Of a stretch of 64,000 nucleotides of DNA, positions 17,915 through 25,839 are shown in pieces. Numbering within the stretch: the stretch's first letter is position 1; each line of letters begins with the position of its first letter. Position numbers and translations under genes: made by a program. The notes beneath the pieces were generated by a model. The model did no database searches, was not told the DNA's origin, and saw only the letters and a program-made list of their open reading frames with translations. Origin of the DNA: Parvibaculum sp041688015 (GTDB lineage: Bacteria; Pseudomonadota; Alphaproteobacteria; Parvibaculales; Parvibaculaceae); NCBI GenBank assembly GCA_041688015.1, contig JBDNIY010000001.1, positions 310,001 through 374,000 on the forward strand, given 5' to 3'.

Positions 17915-19945
17915 TCAGATGTCCAGATCCACGGCAAAGGCTGCGTGTTCCTGAATAAATTGGAAGCGCATTTCCGGCTTGTTTCCCATCAACCGATCGA
18001 CCGAACTCTTGGTTGCCTTGATTTCTTCGTCAGGCACCATGACGCGCAACAATGTGCGCTTGTTGCGCACCATGGTTGTCTCTTTCAACTGCGCAGGCAT
18101 CATCTCGCCGAGGCCTTTGAAGCGGCTGATTTCGACTTTGCTGCTCCCTTTAAATTCCTTTTTCATCAGTTCATCCTTATGCGCATCATCTCGCGCATAG
18201 GCCGTCTTGCCACCTTGGCTGAGCTTGTAGAGCGGCGGCACGGCAAGGAACAGGTGCCCGCGCGAAATAAGCTCCGGCATTTCTTGATAGAAGAACGTGA
18301 TCAACAATGAGGCAATATGCGCGCCATCAACATCGGCGTCGGTCATGATGATGACCTTCTCGTAGCGCAAGTCACTGTCGCGATATTGCGAGCCGGTACG
18401 CACGCCGAGCGCTTGAATGAGATCAGAAATTTGCTGGTTTTGCTGCATCTTCGCGCCGGTTGCCGAGGCAACGTTCAAAATCTTGCCGCGCAGCGGTAGG
18501 ATGGCTTGGCTGGCGCGGTCGCGCGCCTGCTTGGCCGAGCCGCCAGCGCTGTCACCCTCGACGATGAAAATTTCAGAACCCGCAGAGCCTGCCTGCGCGC
18601 AATCAGCGAGTTTACCCGGAAGGCGGAGCTTGCGCGTCGCGCTCTTGCGCGCCACGTCCTTGTCCTGCCGTCGCTTGAGGCGTTCTTCTGATCTGTCGAT
18701 CACCCAGTCGAGCAGCTTCGTTGCCTGTGCAGGTGAGGCGGTCAACCAATGATCGAAATGGTCACCAACCGCCTTTTCCACCAGCTTATGCGCCGCAGAC
18801 GTTGCCAGCTTTTCCTTGGTCTGCCCTTGAAATTCCGGCTCGTGGATGAAGATCGAGAGCAAAGCACCCGCTGTGCCTAGAACATCTTCGGCTTGGATTT
18901 GGCTAGCTTTCTTATTGCCAGTCATGTCGGCATAGTGCTTGAGGCCCTTGGTTAGCGCTGCGCGCAAACCGGCTTCATGCGTCCCACCTTCCGTGGTCGG
19001 CACGGTGTTGCAGTAAGAGAGAACGAACCCGTCGTCATTATACCAGCCCACGGCCCATTCGACAGAGCCGTGGCTGCCGGGCTTAGAGACCTTGCCGTGA
19101 AAAGGCTCGTTGGTGACTGTCGTTGTATTGCCGATTTCTGCTCGAAGAAAATCAACAAGCCCGCCGGGAAAATGAAGTACATCTTCGGCTGGTGTTTGGT
19201 CCGTGACCAGCGACGGCGCGCAATGCCATCGGATTTCAACGCCGCCAAACAGATAGGCTTTGGCGCGCGCCATGCGGTGCAGCCGAGCCGGGCGGAACGT
19301 TGCATCCTTGCCGAATATCTGTTCGTCGGGGTGAAACGTGACCTTCGTGCCGCGACGGTTTTGAATGCGCCCTTTGTTGATGAGCTTGGTGAGTGGCGCG
19401 CCACGCGAATAGCTTTGCGAATAGAGCACCTGATCGCGCGCGACTTCGACTTCGAGCCGATCCGATAGCGCGTTCACCACCGAAATGCCGACGCCGTGCA
19501 GGCCCCCGGATGTCTCATAGGCCTTGCCGTCAAACTTGCCGCCCGAATGTAAGGTTGTGAAGATCACTTCCAGCGCAGACTTCGGCTTATATTTGGGGTG
19601 AACGTCAATAGGGATGCCGCGCCCATTGTCGCTGACCGTCAGGCTGCCATCTTCATGCAGCGACACGTCGATCCAGTTGGCGTGACCCACCACCGCTTCG
19701 TCCATCGAGTTGTCGAGGACTTCGGCGAAGAGATGGTGAAGCGCCTTTTCGTCGGTGCCGCCGATATACATGCCGGGGCGACGGCGCACCGGCTCCAGGC
19801 CTTCCAGCACCTCGATGTCCTTGGCCGAGTAGCCTTCTGTCTCTTTTGAATGTCTCGGCGCTGCCGTCACTTTGGCCGCTGGCTTGGGAGCAGCGGCGAA
19901 TAGATCGTCAGAATCGGCGGATTTACTGGAGCGTTTGGCGGCCAT
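17915..19945 (-). CDS. parE: DNA topoisomerase IV subunit B
   Basis: A 676-residue type IIA topoisomerase ATPase subunit. Order: a Lys/Ala-rich N-terminus, a GHKL ATPase (EVLDNSMDEAV, DNGRGIP, GGLHGVGISVVNAL), a transducer, then a Toprim domain (EGDSAGGSAKQARDR, DADVDGAHI), ending with the short C-terminus seen in ParE. The length and the SAKQARDRASQAILPLRGKILNV segment fit ParE rather than GyrB. It decatenates daughter chromosomes together with ParC, which is not in the window. Its 3' end lies 3 bp from the convergent kinase gene. Confidence 0.95.
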   Translation of the reverse strand: MAAKRSSKSADSDDLFAAAPKPAAKVTAAPRHSKETEGYSAKDIEVLEGLEPVRRRPGMYIGGTDEKALHHLFAEVLDNSMDEAVVGHANWIDVSLHEDGSLTVSDNGRGIPIDVHPKYKPKSALEVIFTTLHSGGKFDGKAYETSGGLHGVGISVVNALSDRLEVEVARDQVLYSQSYSRGAPLTKLINKGRIQNRRGTKVTFHPDEQIFGKDATFRPARLHRMARAKAYLFGGVEIRWHCAPSLVTDQTPAEDVLHFPGGLVDFLRAEIGNTTTVTNEPFHGKVSKPGSHGSVEWAVGWYNDDGFVLSYCNTVPTTEGGTHEAGLRAALTKGLKHYADMTGNKKASQIQAEDVLGTAGALLSIFIHEPEFQGQTKEKLATSAAHKLVEKAVGDHFDHWLTASPAQATKLLDWVIDRSEERLKRRQDKDVARKSATRKLRLPGKLADCAQAGSAGSEIFIVEGDSAGGSAKQARDRASQAILPLRGKILNVASATGAKMQQNQQISDLIQALGVRTGSQYRDSDLRYEKVIIMTDADVDGAHIASLLITFFYQEMPELISRGHLFLAVPPLYKLSQGGKTAYARDDAHKDELMKKEFKGSSKVEISRFKGLGEMMPAQLKETTMVRNKRTLLRVMVPDEEIKATKSSVDRLMGNKPEMRFQFIQEHAAFAVDLDI

Positions 19946-20111
19946 GGATACTCTGGGCGGGCGTTATGGAATGTGGGGGAACGAATCGAGCCCGATTGTA
20001 GGGCGCAGGGGCGGGCGGGAGCAAACGGGCAAAAGCCCAGGTAGTGGGTCAGTCTTGCCTTGACATGTATTTGTGCGACCATCTCGCAAAATACATTGTC
20101 GGGGGGAAGCT

Positions 20112-21416
20112 ATGACAGACAAGACCACTATTTCATCACCATTGACGTTGCCTTGTGGCGCGGTATTGAAAAACCGTCTCGTCAAGGCGGCCATGACCGA
20201 AGGGTTGGGCGACCCGATGAACCGCGCCACCGAAAGCCATCAGCGGCTTTATCGTCGTTGGGCCGAAGGTGGGGCCGGCATGCTTCTAACCGGCAATGTG
20301 CAGGTGGATCGCCGCTATATGGAACGGCCCGGCAATGTCGCCATCGACGGCCCCCAATCCAATGAAGCCATCGCGGCGCTGCGCAGCTTTGCCGAAGCAG
20401 GCACCGTCAACAACACGCATCTCTGGATGCAAATCAGCCACGCAGGACGCCAGACCCCGATCAGCGTCAGCAAAGAGCCGCTAGCGCCCTCCGATATTCC
20501 GCTCGACATGCCCGGCGCGCAATTCGGCAAACCGCGCGCGATGACGGACGCCGACATCAAGGATGTGATCGCGCGCTTTGCTCATGTGGCAACCATCGCC
20601 CGTGATGTTGGTTTCACTGGCGTCCAGATTCACGGTGCGCATGGCTATCTGATTTCCGAGTTCCTATCGCCCGATGTCAACACCCGTAACGACGAGTGGG
20701 GCGGCAGCCTCGAAAATCGCGCGCGGCTGTTGCTCGAAGTGGTGCGCGCGGTGCGCAAAGCCGTTGGCGCTGATTTTCCTATCTCTGTGAAACTCAACTC
20801 CGCCGATTTCCAGCGCGGCGGCTTTTCACATATGGATGCGATCCGCGTCGCCGCTTGGCTCAATCACGAAGGGCTTGATCTGCTTGAAATTTCCGGCGGC
20901 ACTTATGAGCAGCCCCGGCTTGTCGGTCTTGATGATCTGACACTGCATCCGGAAAAATCCGAAACGCGCAAGGAAAGCACGATCGCGCGCGAAGCCTATT
21001 TTCTTGAATATGCCAAAGACATTCGCGCCGCGACAACCATGCCGCTCATGGTGACCGGCGGTTTTCGTTCAGTGGACGGCATGAACGCGGCGTTGGCCAG
21101 CGGCACCATGGATGCGGTCGGCTTGGGGCGTCCGCTCTGTGTCGATCCATCCGCACCCGCACGATTGCTCAGCGGTTCGACCCGAACCATTCCCGCCTTT
21201 GAAAAAACGTTACAAATTGGTCCCGGCATTTTCGGCCCGCATAGTCGTTTCAACATTGTCAAGGCGCTAAACGGCTGGGGCCAGCAAGGTTGGTTCTGTC
21301 TCCAGCTTCTGCGTATGGGCGCAGGCAAGGATCCTGACGAAAAACTCGGCGTCTTTAGTGCCTTCCGTGCCTACGCCAAGAACGAAGCAAAGACAGCGGC
21401 TGCATTGATACGCTGA
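20112..21416 (+). CDS. NADH:flavin oxidoreductase, Old Yellow Enzyme family
   Basis: A 434-residue FMN-dependent TIM-barrel enzyme. It shows LKNRLVKAAMTEGL, the HAGRQ motif (LWMQISHAGRQTP), GVQIHGAHGYLISEFLSP with the substrate-binding His pair, and NTRNDEWGGSLENRARLL. This layout is typical of alphaproteobacterial 2,4-dienoyl-CoA-reductase-like or xenobiotic-reductase OYEs. It lacks the C-terminal FeS/FAD module of 2,4-dienoyl-CoA reductase. The start at 20112 follows a GGGGGGAAG ribosome site. It is divergent from parE and followed by a long gene-free repeat region. Confidence 0.88.
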   Translation: MTDKTTISSPLTLPCGAVLKNRLVKAAMTEGLGDPMNRATESHQRLYRRWAEGGAGMLLTGNVQVDRRYMERPGNVAIDGPQSNEAIAALRSFAEAGTVNNTHLWMQISHAGRQTPISVSKEPLAPSDIPLDMPGAQFGKPRAMTDADIKDVIARFAHVATIARDVGFTGVQIHGAHGYLISEFLSPDVNTRNDEWGGSLENRARLLLEVVRAVRKAVGADFPISVKLNSADFQRGGFSHMDAIRVAAWLNHEGLDLLEISGGTYEQPRLVGLDDLTLHPEKSETRKESTIAREAYFLEYAKDIRAATTMPLMVTGGFRSVDGMNAALASGTMDAVGLGRPLCVDPSAPARLLSGSTRTIPAFEKTLQIGPGIFGPHSRFNIVKALNGWGQQGWFCLQLLRMGAGKDPDEKLGVFSAFRAYAKNEAKTAAALIR

Positions 21417-21464
21417 ACGAACCTCACCCGACTTTTTCCCCTTGGGTGAGGGGCTTTCTTCGGG

Positions 21465-21800
21465 CGAGGATAAGTTCCAACCGAAATAAACAATATCCCT
21501 CATCCTGAGGAGAGCCTCTTGGCTCGTCTCGAAGGATAGCCCGGTCTCCATCGGCGAATGATGGGCGTCCTTTTGCGCGAGGATAAGTTCCAACCAAAAT
21601 AAACAATACCCTCATCCTGAGGAGAGCCGCTTGGCTCGTCTCGAAGGATAGCCCGCCCCCCATCGGCGCGTAACGGGCACCCTTTTGCGCGAGGATAAGT
21701 TTCAACCGAAATAAACAATATCCCTCATCCTGAGGAGAGCCGCTTGGCTCGTCTCGAAGGATAGCCCACCCCCATCGACGCGTGACGGGCAATCCCCACC
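21465..21800. repeat. Three tandem copies of a ~112-bp repeat containing a palindromic element
   Basis: Units run 21465-21577 (113 bp), 21578-21689 (112 bp) and 21690-21800 (111 bp), each starting CGAGGATAAGTTYCAACC; a few bases of a fourth start at 21801. Each unit holds an imperfect palindrome: ATCCT, then GAGCC-loop-GGCTC, then AGGAT. The short loop varies (GCTT in two copies, TCTT in the first). The CCTCATCCTGAGGAG / CTCGAAGGAT pair resembles a dispersed repeat I know from other Alphaproteobacteria. Tandem amplification of the larger 112-bp unit is the unusual part. Open frames here only mirror the repeat. Confidence 0.9.
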
Positions 21801-21856
21801 CGAGGATTACCGTTCATGTGCAGCGCGCAAACGCGCGCATGTAACACGCACGATCT

Positions 21857-21899
21857 CTTGCAGGAAACGCTCGCTTTCTTGCAGGAAAGGCTCGCCTTT
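21857..21899. repeat. Pair of 21-bp direct repeats
   Basis: CTTGCAGGAAACGCTCGCTTT at 21857-21877 is followed directly by a near copy at 21878-21899 (CTTGCAGGAAAGGCTCGCCTTT). The repeat lies just after the 112-bp tandem array. No gene follows closely, so a regulatory role is unsupported. Confidence 0.6.
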
Positions 21900-22043
21900 T
21901 CGTGCGAGCTGTTCTCATCTTGTCGAGCTTATCCCGCAACCCGAGCTTCTCGCGTAACGCCACCTCCGCCCAAAAAAAGCATGGCAAAAAATATGGTAGT
22001 CAATTGCAATTTTGATGAAAAACATCGACGCATAAAACGCCAC

Positions 22044-22103
22044 GCAACCCCGCTCAATCGGAAGCCCCGGATTTTCCTGTCGGGCGTTCCCTCGCGGGGT
22101 TGC
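22044..22103. repeat. 60-bp element with perfect 10-bp inverted ends
   Basis: GCAACCCCGC (22044-22053) and GCGGGGTTGC (22094-22103) are perfect inverted copies. Within them GCCC and GGGC can pair again, so the RNA would fold as a two-part stem. There is no T-run after it on either strand, which argues against a simple terminator. It may be a dispersed palindromic repeat or a structured RNA. Confidence 0.6.
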
Positions 22104-22503
22104 TATTGGATGTGCGTCTCGCACTCGCCCTGACTATTGAGCCGGGCCTTTTTCATTGCCTTGTCGCCTGCGCACTCAATGTGAGCAACCCGGGCGTCAG
22201 GGTTTGTTGCGCTCTTTGGCCTAAACGGTTCACTGACCGATCACCCATGAAGAACGCGTCAGGTAGGTAATGAAATGCAAATGTCCTTCGTGTAATCAGG
22301 ACCCTGCCTGCGTCGGTGGAGCCATCTTTGAAACCTCCCCGTTGTTGAGACAAGAAAATGCTATGCCCTTGTGAATCCAAGCGCAACTGAAATAAAACAA
22401 AAGAACGATAGTCAATGAGTCAGCAAGATTAACATAATTTAATCTGTATAAAGATGAAAATAATTTTACCTAAATTTGTAAAGGCGCTGGCGAGACAACA
22501 AAC

Positions 22504-22529
22504 AAAAAGGCCGAAGCAATGCTCCGGCC
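22504..22529 (-). terminator. glnA terminator
   Basis: Minus-strand reading gives GGCCGGAGC, loop ATT, GCTTCGGCC and then TTTTT. The one non-Watson-Crick pair is G-U on the minus strand, so the hairpin is stronger for glnA transcripts than in the opposite direction. It lies 24 nt past the glnA stop. Confidence 0.88.
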
Positions 22530-22553
22530 TTTCCATATTCGTGAAGACAAAAA

Positions 22554-23960
22554 TCAGCAGCTAAAGTACATGTCGAATTCAACCGGGTGCGGCGTCATTT
22601 CGTAACGCATGCATTCTTCCCACTTCAGGACCGCATAGCTCTCGATTTGATCTTTTGTGAACACGCCGCCCTTGAGCAGAAAAGCATGATCAGCTTCAAG
22701 CGAGGTCAGTGCTTCGCGGAGCGAAGCCGCCACCGTCGGAATTTGCTTTAATTCATCGGCCGGCAAGTCATAGAGGTTCTTGTCCATCGGTGCGCCCGGA
22801 TCGATTTTGTTTTCGATCCCGTCGAGACCCGCCATGCACATCGCTGCGAAAGCGAGATAGGGGTTCGCCGTCGGATCAGGAAAGCGGATTTCGATGCGCT
22901 TTGATTTTGGCGATGTGCCGTGCGGTATGCGGCAAGAGGCCGACCGGTTGCGTGCCGAATAGGCCAACAGCACGGGGGCTTCATAGCCCGGCACCAGACG
23001 CTTGTAGGAGTTGGTGGACGGGTTGGTAAAGGCATTAAGTGCCTTGGCATGCTTCAGGATGCCGCCGATGTACCAAAGGCATTCCTGGCTGAGGTCGGCG
23101 TACTGATTGCCAGCAAACAAAGGCTTGCCGCCCTTCCAGATCGACTGATGGCAATGCATCCCCGAGCCGTTGTCACCGAAGACGGGCTTTGGCATGAAGG
23201 TCGCGGTCTTGCCGTAGGCATGAGCGACGTTGTGGATCACATATTTGTAGATCTGCATGTGATCGGCAGCGGTTGTCAGCGTCTGAAACTTCGTGCCGAG
23301 TTCGTGCTGAGCAGAAGCCACTTCATGATGGTGTTTTTCAATCGAGACACCCATCTCTTCCATGACGGTCAGCATTTCGCCGCGCAAATCCTGACTGGAG
23401 TCGATCGGGTTCACGGGGAAGTAGCCGCCCTTCGTGCGCACACGATGGCCCATGTTGCCGGTTTCGTAATGCGTGTCCGAATTTGTCGGCAGCTCGTTAG
23501 CGTCCAACTCGAAGCCTGTCTTGTAGGGCGTGGTAGAGAACTTCACATCATCGAAGATAAAAAATTCAGCTTCCGGGCCGAACACGATGGTGTCGCCAAA
23601 GCCGCCGGACTTCACATAGGCTTCCGCGCGCTTTGCTGTTGAGCGAGGATCGCGGTCATAGAGTTCGCCGCTTGGCTCGGTGATGTCGCAGATGATGGCG
23701 AGTGTGTTCTGGGCGTAGAACGGATCGACAACCGCAGTTTCGAGGTCCGGCAACAAAACCATGTCGGATTCATTGATGGCTTTCCAGCCGGCGATCGACG
23801 AACCGTCGAACATCGTGCCTTCAGCAAAGAAGTCTTCATCGCAGAAACCGATGTCAAAGGTCACATGCTGCATCTTGCCGCGCGGATCGGAAAAGCGCAG
23901 ATCGATGTACTTGATGTCTTTGTCTTTGATCAGCTGCTGAATGGAGGCGTAATCAGCCAT
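22554..23960 (-). CDS. glnA: Glutamine synthetase type I
   Basis: A 468-residue GSI that makes glutamine from glutamate, ammonia and ATP. Signatures are FDGSSIAGWKAI, the ATP/metal-binding GSGMHCHQSIWK, the LVPGYEAPV loop and the RIEIRFPDPTANPYLAFAAM motif. The adenylylation loop NLYDLP holds the Tyr (about 397) modified by GlnE, so this is the adenylylation-controlled subtype. glnB lies 71 nt upstream on the same strand, giving the classical alphaproteobacterial glnB-glnA operon under nitrogen control. Confidence 0.97.
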   Translation of the reverse strand: MADYASIQQLIKDKDIKYIDLRFSDPRGKMQHVTFDIGFCDEDFFAEGTMFDGSSIAGWKAINESDMVLLPDLETAVVDPFYAQNTLAIICDITEPSGELYDRDPRSTAKRAEAYVKSGGFGDTIVFGPEAEFFIFDDVKFSTTPYKTGFELDANELPTNSDTHYETGNMGHRVRTKGGYFPVNPIDSSQDLRGEMLTVMEEMGVSIEKHHHEVASAQHELGTKFQTLTTAADHMQIYKYVIHNVAHAYGKTATFMPKPVFGDNGSGMHCHQSIWKGGKPLFAGNQYADLSQECLWYIGGILKHAKALNAFTNPSTNSYKRLVPGYEAPVLLAYSARNRSASCRIPHGTSPKSKRIEIRFPDPTANPYLAFAAMCMAGLDGIENKIDPGAPMDKNLYDLPADELKQIPTVAASLREALTSLEADHAFLLKGGVFTKDQIESYAVLKWEECMRYEMTPHPVEFDMYFSC

Positions 23961-24031
23961 GTCGTCATTCCCTGTCTTGGATATGTTTTGAAGTGATCGT
24001 GGGTTACGTGCCCGCCAAGCGGACAGTTGGG

Positions 24032-24370
24032 TTAGATAGCTTCGACGCCGGTTTCGCCGGTTCGAATACGAATGGCTTCTTCGACGGTTGAGATGAAAAT
24101 CTTGCCATCGCCGATGCGGCCAGTGCGCGCAGCCGCTTGAATGGCATCCACGGCTTTGGCGACCATGTTGTCGTCGAGAACAATTTCGATCTTCACTTTC
24201 GGCAGAAAGTCGACAACGTATTCCGCCCCTCGATAGAGTTCGGTATGTCCCTTTTGCCGACCAAAGCCCTTGGCTTCCGTCACCGTGATGCCCTGCAAGC
24301 CGACTTCTTGAAGCGCTTCTTTCACTTCGTCGAGCTTGAACGGCTTTATGATCGCCTCGATCTTTTTCAT
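24032..24370 (-). CDS. glnB: Nitrogen regulatory protein P-II
   Basis: Exactly 112 residues, the family norm, from MKKIEAIIKPFKLDEVK. The T-loop carries Tyr51 in LYRGAEYVVDF, the uridylylation site used by GlnD, and GFGRQKGHTE is the ATP/2-oxoglutarate site. PII signals nitrogen and carbon status to GlnE, NtrB and Amt transporters. A longer in-frame reading starts at 24418, but the ATG at 24370 gives the canonical N-terminus. A sigma-54-type promoter lies 55-70 bp upstream of that ATG. Cotranscribed with glnA. Confidence 0.96.
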   Translation of the reverse strand: MKKIEAIIKPFKLDEVKEALQEVGLQGITVTEAKGFGRQKGHTELYRGAEYVVDFLPKVKIEIVLDDNMVAKAVDAIQAAARTGRIGDGKIFISTVEEAIRIRTGETGVEAI

Positions 24371-24424
24371 TGCCTTGACGTCCTCTAACTTTTGGTCGGA
24401 TACGACCGTCTGGTCCATTGGGTT

Positions 24425-24440
24425 AGCATGGGTCGTGCCA
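24425..24440 (-). promoter_or_regulatory. Candidate sigma-54 promoter of glnB-glnA
   Basis: On the minus strand the sequence is TGGCACGACCCATGCT. It matches the -24/-12 consensus TGGCAC-N5-TTGCW with one mismatch, keeps the invariant GG and GC at correct spacing, and would start transcription about 43 nt before the glnB ATG. Sigma-54/NtrC control of glnBA is well established in rhizobia and relatives. I did not find a convincing NtrC dyad upstream. The whole gap 24371-24672 (302 bp) also holds the divergent aminotransferase promoter, with nothing else visible. Confidence 0.75.
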
Positions 24441-24672
24441 CGTGGTTGTCGCCAAATATTCGTTGTTTTTCAATGGGTTGTTGCTTGTGTAAAAACACTG
24501 CCTGATTGTTGTGCGTGGAGTGTGCCTGTAAAGTGATCAGAATGCACAATTTATAGGCAGGACCGTTTGAAGCAGCTTGTTCCCTGTGCGGCGTTGCTTG
24601 ACAGGTGGCACAGGCTCCAGTCAAGAGGAGCATGCGCGACAGGCATGCGCAAAATTATAGATAGGAAAATCG

Positions 24673-25839
24673 ATGCGTCCGGCCAATCAGGTTTTTGCCA
24701 ATCTAGGGACCACAATTTTTGCGGTGATGTCGGCATTGGCGACAGAACATGACGCGATCAATCTCGGTCAGGGCTTCCCTGACGACGAAGGGCCCGACGA
24801 TATTCGCGCCGTTGCCGCCAAGGCGCTGATCGACGGTCCAAACCAATATCCGCCGATGCCAGGCCTGCCTGCGCTGCGCCAAGTGGTGGCGGCGTCTAAC
24901 AAGCGTTTCTATGGCATGGATGTGGATTGGCAGAAGCAGGTCTTAGTTACCTCTGGTGCCACCGAGGCGCTGGGCGACTGCCTGATGGCGCTGCTCAATC
25001 CGGGCGATGAGGCCATCATCCTTGAGCCTGCTTACGACTGCTACAAGCCAATCATCGAGGCGGCGGGCGCAAAGTGTATCTCTGTCGCGCTCGAACCGCC
25101 GCTCTGGTTGCTGCCTGTCGAAAAGCTGGCCGCCGCATTTTCCGACAAGACCAAACTCATCCTCCTCAACACGCCGATGAACCCGACGGGCAAGGTTTTT
25201 ACCCGCGACGAGTTGCAGGTGATCGCAGATTTAATCTTGAAACATGACAGCTATGCGATCTGCGATGAGGTCTACGAACATCTGGTCTTTTCAAGCCATA
25301 CCCACATCCCGCTGATGACGTTGCCCGGCATGGCTGAGCGCTGTGTCCGCATCGGCTCGGCTGGCAAGACCTTCTCGCTCACTGGCTGGAAGATCGGCTA
25401 CATCACGGGGCCAGAAAACCTGATGACGCCAATCATGAAGGCTCACCAGTTTGTCACTTTCACAACCGCGCCTGCCACCCAGACCGCCATCGCTTATGGC
25501 CTTGCCAAAGACGATAGCTATTTTGAGAGCCTCGCCTCATCACTTGAAGCCAAACGCGACATCCTCGCGCGCGGCTTGAAAGAGGCGGGCTTTGATGTGT
25601 TGCCAACCGACGGCACCTATTTCATCTCTGCTGATTTCCGCCCGCTCGATTTTAAAGGCACCGATGAGGAGTTCTGCCGCGATATCACCATCAAAGCCAA
25701 AGTCGCGGCGATCCCGCTCTCGGCTTTCTATGCCAATCCATTCAGCGCGCCTCGCCACCTCGCGCGCTTTTGCTTTTGCAAACAGGACGCCATCTTGCTG
25801 GAATCGAGCAAGCGGCTGTTGGACTATGCAAAGTCATAA
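24673..25839 (+). CDS. PLP-dependent aminotransferase (kynurenine/methionine aminotransferase-like)
   Basis: A 388-residue class I/II aminotransferase. It begins with INLGQGFPDDEGP, then TSGATEAL, EPAYDCYKP, LNTPMNPTGKV, CDEVYEHLVF, and the PLP lysine at 232 in SAGKTFSLTGWKIGY. The GQGFPD start and the SAGKTFS motif are typical of the YbdL/kynurenine aminotransferase group, which transaminates methionine and aromatic amino acids with keto acids. It is divergent from glnB, and its last six bases overlap the convergent MFS gene. Confidence 0.87.
   Translation: MRPANQVFANLGTTIFAVMSALATEHDAINLGQGFPDDEGPDDIRAVAAKALIDGPNQYPPMPGLPALRQVVAASNKRFYGMDVDWQKQVLVTSGATEALGDCLMALLNPGDEAIILEPAYDCYKPIIEAAGAKCISVALEPPLWLLPVEKLAAAFSDKTKLILLNTPMNPTGKVFTRDELQVIADLILKHDSYAICDEVYEHLVFSSHTHIPLMTLPGMAERCVRIGSAGKTFSLTGWKIGYITGPENLMTPIMKAHQFVTFTTAPATQTAIAYGLAKDDSYFESLASSLEAKRDILARGLKEAGFDVLPTDGTYFISADFRPLDFKGTDEEFCRDITIKAKVAAIPLSAFYANPFSAPRHLARFCFCKQDAILLESSKRLLDYAKS

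Larger units (their letters stand above)
21801..22553. other. Gene-free stretch between the tandem repeats and glnA
   Basis: About 750 bp without a convincing gene. It contains two 21-bp direct repeats (21857-21899), the palindrome AATTGCAATT near 22003-22012, a 60-bp inverted-repeat element (22044-22103), an AT-rich segment (about 22380-22480) and the glnA terminator. Base composition shifts from GC-rich to AT-rich along the stretch, unlike the flanking genes. That would fit decayed or horizontally acquired DNA. A small RNA is possible; I cannot demonstrate one. Confidence 0.6.

Noticed and set aside
21424..21792. Overlapping minus-strand frames with internally repeated protein sequence
   Set aside because: They only translate the 112-bp tandem repeats; the repetition is at DNA level and there is no start signal.
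21465..21800. CRISPR array
   Set aside because: The repeats are about 112 bp, contiguous, without unique spacers, and there are no cas genes.
21915..22124. 69-codon minus-strand frame through the 60-bp palindrome
   Set aside because: No ribosome site and no recognisable domain; its sequence is set by the palindrome.
24441..24672. NtrC enhancer dyad upstream of glnB
   Set aside because: Several GTGC/GCAC words occur, but none with the spacing of an NtrC site.
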